DNA from: Zasmidium citrigriseum | Lineage: Eukaryota; Ascomycota; Dothideomycetes; Mycosphaerellales; Mycosphaerellaceae | DNA length: 64,000 bases | Assembly: GCA_002786025.1 (NCBI GenBank) | Contig: NHNW01000049.1 | Coordinates: 244,306-308,305, forward strand | Direction: 5' to 3' | Shown here: positions 56,200-64,000 of the stretch, piece by piece | Position numbering within the stretch: the first letter of the stretch is position 1 | Layout of the letters: the number at the start of each line of letters is the position of its first letter | Program-made: the position numbers and the translations under genes | The notes under the pieces: model-generated | Databases searched by the model: none | What the model was told of the DNA's origin: nothing | Seen by the model: the letters and a program-made list of their open reading frames with translations, nothing else

Positions 56200-59100
56200 A
56201 TTCTTAGAGCGATACGTATTATACTAATTGTTTCGTACTATTAATACTCGTCCGACTCTTAAAGGCTCTAACTTATAGTATTAACTCGTAGGAGTTATAA
56301 TTATCGATTAAAACTAGTTAACAATTATTACAATATTATATACTATAGACGTTTAATTAGAAGTAACTAACCTAGATAATACGTTAGTATCCCCTTATCC
56401 GTCTATCTATACCTAATACATAACGATAGATAATAGCGTTCCTACCTCCTTTATAGTAATCCTTTCCTTTAGCCTACTTATAGTCCTATTATCGAATACC
56501 GTCTCGCCCTATACTATCTTCGAACGCCCCGTCTTTACTCGCTAAAACCCCTTAAAGTACTATAGATACTACCCTTCTAGATTACTAATTTAGGCCTTTA
56601 CTTCCCCTTTAATCTCCTCCTATAAGCCGAGCTTCTAGACGTTTAGCTAGATAGATCTATATATATATCTTATTAACGTTATATATATTACGTCGGGTAT
56701 AGTATACTAACCGCTATTCTTAATATACCCGTTCCGCTATTATTATAGTTAGCGTTAAGGGCTTAACTAGGCCCTTAGCCGATAGCTATACTCTAATAGT
56801 AGATACTAGTAATAGGGACTCTAGATCTAGGCTATCGAGTTCTAATAGGTTACTTAGTAACGATCCGTCGAGTTAGCTAGAGTAGCTACTATCGTCGTCG
56901 TCTATAGAAGAACCTCGTCTAGTAGGAATCGCCTTAGTTAAATCGGCTATCGGAATAAGAGTTTATATTAGCCTTATACTATCTAATCGTTCGAGGTAGC
57001 TTACTATAGGCGGTTATCTCTAATACTATTAGTAGGGCTTAGTCGACTTCTTAGTCCGTACTAAGGAAGTCGTTAAGGGTATCGAGAGTAGTTACTCGCT
57101 AGATAGTAGCGTAGTCGATATCGCCTTCTTCCTATTCGTAAATATCCGCGTCTACCTTACTAAAGACTCGCCTCGTTACCTCGGCTAAGATCGTCTATCT
57201 CTACTAGGTAGGGTATATATTCTATCTATTTCTCTTTATTACTAAATAGATATTAGCCTTACTTAAGTTAAACTTCTCCTATACGATACCTTTTACAATT
57301 AGACGTATAGGGCTACGCTTAAACCTCCGTAACTAGATATATATTATCGTAACGACTAATAGTAGTATAAACTCGTTAATAGTTTACTATCGTAGCTAAG
57401 TATAGATTCGGTCGCTAATACCCTTACCTAAATAGAAAGTATAATTAATATAGTCGATAATTAGCGGCGTTAAATATCAAGCTTACTATTACTTCCGTTA
57501 GTAGGCCCTACTATATTAGTAGCTATATATACTAGTTTTCTAGGTAGGTGTTCGAACGAGGCGCTATTATCTAGCTACTTTACTACCTATTCTTATTATA
57601 CTAGAGTCTTTTCTCGAAATACGGCCTTAGTAAGTATCCTATCTTTAATCTTATCGTTTACGTTATTCTAATACTAACGTATCCTATCTCGAAACTAGGT
57701 TTATATATCGTTAGTTCTATACTATAGTAGTAATATTAAATATACTATAACTATATATTTACTATCTAGCTTCTTTAGTATCTATTCGATATTACCTTCG
57801 ATCTTAGCCTTAGTATTCTAGATATCTTACTATTGTCGAACGATTATATTAACAAAGTTAACGTCGTTTTCGAGTAGTACTATTATAGTATTAAAGCTCT
57901 ATTCGCCTTAGAGAAGAGTAGTATATAACTCTATCTAAACCTCGTCGTAGATATATTACTAGTAGGGCTCTAGACGCTATTTACGTGTCTTTTAACTAGT
58001 CGCGGTTAATAGTACTACGGTATCTATAGATAGAACGCTACTTTACGATAAATACTAGTTACGACTACTAGCCTTATATTTCTTTATTCTTAGGCCGTCT
58101 CGTTACGAGTATTACGTATTAGCTAGGCGAGATAACCGTCTAGAAGACTAATACTTACGCTTCTATCGACTATAACCTTCGTAGACCTATAATTCGATTA
58201 GTCGTACGCTAATAAGCTAGTTACTAATATATATAGACGTTAGTTACTTAGACTATAGGGGCAATATAACTATAGATAAGCTCGTCCTCGCTTTTACCCT
58301 CTAACTCGTCGTTAATATTAGAGTCTCTTCTATCGTTAACGAATAATTCGTCGTTAACGTAGTCGTTAGAGTCGTTAGAGTAGATAATACGGAGTAAGGT
58401 ATTAGCTATTATATATTATAGACGAGCTACGGCTATTAACGCTTATATAGTAAATAATAGGGTTAGCTAGGAAGGGAATCGAGTAGTAAGTAGAGGACGT
58501 AGAAGAGGTAGTATTAGGCGCGAGTAAGAGCTTATTATAGAACGGGATCGCGCGGATACGTATTATTTACCTCTACTTAAATAGGACTAGTGTTGAGTTT
58601 TAGCGCGAATCCCCGCGTAAACTCGCGTTTACGCGGCCTATACGCTACGTTAAGCTCGAACTTTACGGCGCGCTATCTATCTTCTCTATTAATACCTATA
58701 CTAACTTAGTACTAATATTCGTATTATCTATCTAAACGACTCTTTATTATACTAGTAAGTTATATATCGATTTTAAATACTTACTAAGTAATATAACTAA
58801 ACTAACGTATTACTAGTATTAATATACTAACGCTTAGGTCGTAGATTTGCTTAGTTTAGAGTCTAATAGTAACTCGCCTCCTACTATAATTTAGATAACT
58901 ACTCCTATTCGACTACGACGAAGCGTTATACTACCGTCCCTCCGTCGCGTTTATATAAGAGGTAGAAAGACTCTATAGCTACGTCCCCGCTACGCCGTTA
59001 TTAATAACTCGCCTACGTCGTCTTTAGTTATCGAGGTAGAACGGCTAAACGAAGTTAATATTATAGAATTCCGCGCTTTATAGATACGGGTTACTATACT

Positions 59101-62100
59101 AGAAGGCGTAATTAATTAGCTTTAGGCGTTTATAGTTCGAAAGGGCTATAATAGTTTTAAATTAGTACTAAAGATAAGCTCGCTATAGTAGATAATAAGC
59201 TAATATAGTATACTATTTAATATATAAAAGGTTTCTAGCTTAGCCGGGTATTTATTTAACTTATCCGCCTATTAATTCTCTTAGTAGTAATCGTCTCAAT
59301 TCGCTACGTATAACTTAATAACTTAGGGACGTCTAAAAATAAATGGTTTTAAGTAGTTAGAAGGTAAAAGAAGGACTATTAGCCTACGAGGACGTACTAG
59401 AGACACGAGCGTTTAGTAGCTCCGACTTATAGTACCTCTTATAGTTAGTTATACGTTTCGTTAATAGGTACCTTATAGTCTTGTAGCTCTAGGCGCCCGT
59501 ATAACTATTTTAATAAGTCTATCTATACCGACGAAACGAATAACCGACTAGAAGAGGCTCTAGGTTTTAGAGTTACTAGACGCTCGTAGTTATCGCTATA
59601 TCCTTATAGTCTAATTAGTAGGCGAGAGACTATAGATATATATATCTATTTAAATCCTTCCGTTAAAGGGTTAGCCTCCGTATCTTTTTATAACGTTAAT
59701 AGGGCTACGTTTTATTATATATAACTATATTAAGTATATATTATTAAAACTAATAGTCTCGCTTTCTACTAGTAAGAGGAGGAGATAGAGAAAGATACTA
59801 TAGCGACTTTTTACTACTCTTAACCTTATTATAGATAATCTCTTAGAACGATCTTACTATTTATACTAGTATTAGACTCTATATCTACTTTAGTCTTACT
59901 AGCGTAGATAGGTTGAAATTAGAAGAAACTCTATAACCCTTAGTCTTTTTACTCCCTTTTTATACTTATCTAATTCTCCTAGTATATTATTTCTAAGGTA
60001 GTTAGAATAATCTATATATCTAAAAGCGTAGTACTATAGATTAAACGCCTATAACTCGTAGAGACTAACATTTCTAGGGTTAATAAGGCTACTAATATTA
60101 ATAAGCTCGGTTTCTTATACTATACTAACGAGAAAAGATATATATATCTATCTAGACTCGACTATAGATAGTATAGTCTCTTCGATTAGAGTAATTTCTA
60201 TTAACCCTAAGGGTTTCTTAGGGTTAATATCGTCTAATCGGGGCTTTTACCGTAGGTAGACCGTTTATACTTAGTAATAATATTACGTCCTTCGTAGACG
60301 CGCTATATATAATAACTATAGCTAACACCTTCTCTACTAATACCTATACCCGCCTTCGAGTACGAAGCCTATATCTTACTAGATTTATACTAAGACGGCG
60401 AAAAGAACGATAAACGGCTACGATTTTAGATAGTATATAGTAGAGTCTAGCTTAAGAGCGAGGATATAAATATATCTATAGAGGCTAGTATCTATTTCGG
60501 CTTAATAAAACAGACTTAGATATAGCTGTCTCTAGGGGCTAGTATAGTAGTAGGATATCCGAAGGGACTACGTCCTAGATTCTCCTATACGATATAAGAG
60601 TAGAACTATATACTCCTAAGCTATCCCTTAGTAAGTAAGCTAGTATATACCCTACTCTTATTATAGCTACTTAAGAAATTCTACTAATCGTATAATTAAG
60701 CTATTCGTTAGCTTACTCGAGCCCGTTATATATATAGCTAGAGTTAGGGTAGCGTTACTTACTTTACGCGGCGTATACTTACTTTCTCGCGCGCCGTTAA
60801 GCCTTTTACGTACCTACCCGCGCGGGGCTTAGTATATACTATATTTTGTTTTATTTAGGTAAACTACTTACTAATATAACACCTAATTACGTATATTACG
60901 CCTATCGCTATCGGATATCTCGACCCTTATTCTATTTAGCGATTATATTACGTATTCGCTACTACTATAATAACGCTACCGTCTTCTAGCGATACTATCT
61001 ATCTAGTCGTATTCTCCCTTTCCTAGTAGGCGCGTCCGCTACTCTAATAAGAAAGTAACTAAACTAGTATATCTCGACCGTTTTAATCGCGGGCCTATTA
61101 CTTTAACTAGAACTAATAGAAGTATAGTCTATTCCTTAGTTATCCTATTAAACTCCGCCGTCGCCTATTATAAGTTCTATATAGGGTAGTAGCTATCTAT
61201 CTAGTTTTCGGGATCCTCCCTAAAATTAGGACTATACTACTTAGATAGCTTTCCTTAAGGGTAATAATAATTTATATCCGCGGACGTATCGCGCTATATT
61301 CGAATAGACTAATATAGAATTCACCGATATATACGATATTACTAGAGATATATTAGGTAGATACGGCGGCGGAGCGAGTATATCGCTTCTATACTATACG
61401 TCTTCTTTACTAGCTAACGATCTACGTATAATAGCCGAGAATAAACTATACGAGAAGCACCTATATCTATTCTTTAGCTATAGCGACTCTACCTAGAAGA
61501 GACTAATATAGCTATAGGATAGCTTATTTAGATAGGATTCTACTTAGTTAGCGGATCGTCCTAACTACGAGCGTCCTAAGTATAAGATAATTATCTAGGC
61601 GTAGTTAGCCTTTATTCGTAGTAAAGAGCGCCGTAAAGAGAATATCCTTATTAAGGAGGAGACTACCCGCTAGATACTACTAACTAGTAGCCGTCCGTCT
61701 ACTACTAGTAACGGTTTAAGTAATCGCTTCTATACTCTAATATTACGACGACCCTTAACGACGTCGTTAGCTAGTAATACTATCGTTCCGCGGTCTATTA
61801 GTAGTTTAGGGATAGATACGAACTTTAGAGAGATAACTACGAGTAGCCGTAAGCGTAGTTAGCTAAGTAAGTAGGGCGAAATACTAGCTTAGTCTATAAA
61901 GCTCGTACTCCTCGATTATAACCTTATTATACTACTACTAGAGTTCGAGGGCGAAATTATTTAGTAGCGATATTCTAGCCGGATTAGTATCTTATAGTTC
62001 TTTAACCCTACTAAAAGGATAATATCTACTAATTTATTTAATACTAAAGCTATCTATATACTAGCCGATTATACTCTATTCTATATTAACTAGACTAGAA

Positions 62101-62250
62101 ACGCTATCCCCGTCCGAAATAGTAGCTATATCTAGGCTATACTAAACGATTTATACCGCCTTCTAGATCTATGTATTTAGGATCGAAATATAGCTACTTT
62201 TATAGTATCGAATATAGAATATAATACGATACGTAGACTCTTATACTATA
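56200..62250. repeat. RIP-degraded sequence with no identified element
   Basis: CpA/TpG-depleted sequence with GC-rich islands near 58,600-58,670 and 60,770-60,840. Neither strand gave a recognisable transposase, integrase or reverse transcriptase motif when read through stops. A terminal-repeat pair (TGTTG at 58,589 and AACA at about 60,885) was considered but is not supported. Confidence 0.5.
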
Positions 62251-64000
62251 TTAGAACCTAGCGGACTAAATTCGAAAGATTTAGAAGTTACTTTAACTTT
62301 AGAGAAGACGATATATCTATAGAGGATATCTACGAGTTAACTTAACTTAATATAGACGAGCTAATACTACTTCTAGACGAAGACGAACGACTAGACCTAG
62401 TACTACGCTAAATTACTTTAGTTAGGCGGACGTTCTCGACTTCTCCGACCCCTCGACGCCCTCTTTAGTAAGATTAATATCCTAGAATACGTATAATAAC
62501 TATAGTAGGTACTACGACTATAGATCCTCGTATCCCGAACTATAGGAATAGTACTAGTCGAAAAAGGGATAGAGCGGCGTTAGATACGATATAATTAATA
62601 GTATCTCCCGCGCTAACGATTAATAGCGTATTAACTACTCTCGCGCGGTTATAGTTAGTTATACCTATATAGTTATAGCTTATAGTATCCGTAGCGTTAA
62701 AGTCTACTAATCTAGCGGCGTTAAGGTCCGCGAGAGGCGCGGCGTTAAAGTCTACTAATCTAGCGGCGTTAAAGTCTACGAGATACGTAGTATTAAAGGA
62801 GGATCGTCCGTTTATACGAGTGCTTAGGTAGTTTAAAGTTAAGTCGCTAAGCGAATAGCGATTTAGTAAGGAGTTCGCCTAATATCTCTAATATATTAGT
62901 AGTACTATACTAATAATACGAATACTTAAGGAGAAGCTAATATTCGATACTAGCGCCCTACCCTTATCGGAGCTACCTATTAAAGTAGAATAGCTATCCG
63001 GGCGCCTAGAGACTAGAGAACCTAGGGTTATAACGAAAGCGCTTTATTAGATAGATCCTAAGTTCTAGCGCGAGAAGGTCTACCCTTTCTTTAGCTTTAA
63101 CCTAGACGACGATAATCTAGAGTTAGTATATTTTATTATAGGCTAGACTACGACGACGGGTATCCGCCTATACTAAATATATATTACTACCTAGATACTT
63201 AGTATACTAGCTCGTAGCTAGCTATAGGTTATTATAGATATAGAACTAGGGTCTAATAAGATCTATATTACGGTATTAGTAATAAAGATCCTTACTCTAA
63301 ATAGGGTATAGTATAGCTTTACTTCTAATATACTTCTAGAGGATAAGGTAATTAGAGACGATAGTTACGTAAGACGCTACGATATTAGATTTCTAACGAA
63401 ATACGAGCTAGTCGTTCGCCTAGGTATAACTCTACTTATAGCGTCTAGAATCTATAGTCCGCGTTAATAGATTAAGGATATTTTAAAGTATAGCGAGCCT
63501 TAAACCCGTTTTATTATTATCGCGGTTAATAAGAACCTAGAACTATAGATATCTAAGTATATAAAGTTCTAGGTATATTATTAGACTAGTTCGCTACTAT
63601 AAGAGTACGAGACGCCTAAGATACGAGAATATACTAAGGGCCTTTCGGATAGAGTCGACGAGAATAGTCGAGTTAGGATTCGAGCGATATATAGTATAAA
63701 TATCTCTATTAATACGGTAGGCTAACTAGTACGGAGGGCTATACTATAGTACGGCGATAATATTATTATTACTTCTAAGGATAGCGCCTATAAGTTTATT
63801 ACGACAATAGATTATTCGACTAGCGAAGAGGAGCCTAGACTAATCGACGGCGTCTACGGTACCGCTATTATTAACGAATTCTACTTAATTAAGTCTTATA
63901 GTTAGGTCTTTACGAAGATACTTAGTACTCTACTAGGATTTCTATCTCTTATTAGTATTAGCTCTACTCTAGCTTTACGGCCTACCTACGTCTTCCCTAT
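62250..64000 (+). pseudogene. Degraded plus-strand coding relic running off the right edge
   Basis: A single plus-strand frame from about 62,260 to the edge has coding texture, with Asp/Glu-rich (ELILLLDEDERLD) and mixed hydrophobic segments, broken mostly by TAA/TAG at plausible former Gln or Trp codons. It includes the in-frame 24-bp repeat annotated below. I do not recognise the family. Confidence 0.4.
62694..62789 (+). repeat. 24-bp tandem repeat, four copies
   Basis: Units beginning GCGTTAAAGTCTACTAATCT start at 62,694, 62,718, 62,742 and 62,766. The second is the most diverged. The period of 24 keeps the frame and would give an eight-residue peptide repeat (LKSTNLAA) in the surrounding relic. 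Confidence 0.8.

Larger units (their letters stand above)
37150..64000. repeat. RIP-degraded repeat compartment
   Basis: CpA and TpG are nearly absent over this whole tract, TpA is very frequent and CpG persists, which is the footprint of repeat-induced point mutation acting on CpA. Stops TAG and TAA occur at high density where CAG, CAA or TGG codons would stand, so no long open frame survives on either strand. Several old element relics can still be recognised inside and are listed separately. The right border is outside the window. Confidence 0.93.

Noticed and set aside
58589..60890. Possible long terminal repeat pair (TGTTG ... AACA)
   Set aside because: There is no matching direct repeat, no target-site duplication and no reverse transcriptase motif nearby.

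Overview
The window is a chromosome segment of a filamentous ascomycete, most likely a dothideomycete. Evidence: short spliceosomal introns of 46-99 nt with CTAAC/CTGAC-like branch sites, an APSES regulator of the StuA type, fungal Zn2Cys6 and F-box-like genes, and a long tract in which CpA and TpG are almost absent while CpG survives, which is the signature of repeat-induced point mutation (RIP). The class-level assignment is inference.

The window has two compartments. Positions 1 to about 37,100 are ordinary gene-bearing DNA. From about 37,150 to the right edge (about 26.8 kb) it is RIP-degraded repeat DNA with no intact gene.

Gene side, left to right: the N-terminus of an unknown protein running off the left edge (-); a long GC-rich tract and 5' leader with two overlapping uORFs in front of stuA (+); an ornithine decarboxylase antizyme (-) that needs a +1 ribosomal frameshift; a small VOC/glyoxalase-fold protein (+); a phosphoribomutase/phosphoglucomutase (+); an F-box-like gene (-); the flap endonuclease FEN1 (-), divergent from a mitochondrial glutaryl-CoA dehydrogenase (+); a block of Zn2Cys6 regulator (-), amino-acid permease (+), DHA2-like MFS transporter (+) and two head-to-head phytanoyl-CoA-dioxygenase-like genes (- and +); a Ubc4/5-type E2 enzyme (+); a second F-box-like gene (+); a multi-pass membrane protein (-); an alpha/beta hydrolase (+); and an FAD monooxygenase (-).

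Housekeeping functions (FEN1, Ubc4, antizyme, phosphoribomutase, glutaryl-CoA dehydrogenase) alternate with accessory genes. The regulator-permease-MFS-PhyH block looks like a small uptake/metabolism/export cluster without a recognisable PKS, NRPS or terpene core enzyme. One of its two PhyH proteins has lost the usual iron ligands. The 3' end of the glutaryl-CoA dehydrogenase gene reappears, decayed and in the same orientation, on the far side of this block. The 3' end of the FAD monooxygenase likewise reappears beyond the membrane-protein/hydrolase pair. These look like scars of two rearrangements of similar geometry.

RIP side: a stop-riddled but frame-intact integrase-core gene (37.3-38.9 kb); two arrays of a 96-bp tandem repeat (39.0 and 50.6 kb); two diverged copies of an unidentified minus-strand coding element behind those arrays (39.4-43.9 and 51.1-55.6 kb); an unidentified plus-strand relic between them; hairpins near 55.9-56.2 kb; and further relics to the right edge. 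All exon boundaries come from reading splice signals, checked by reading-frame arithmetic; none has transcript support here.
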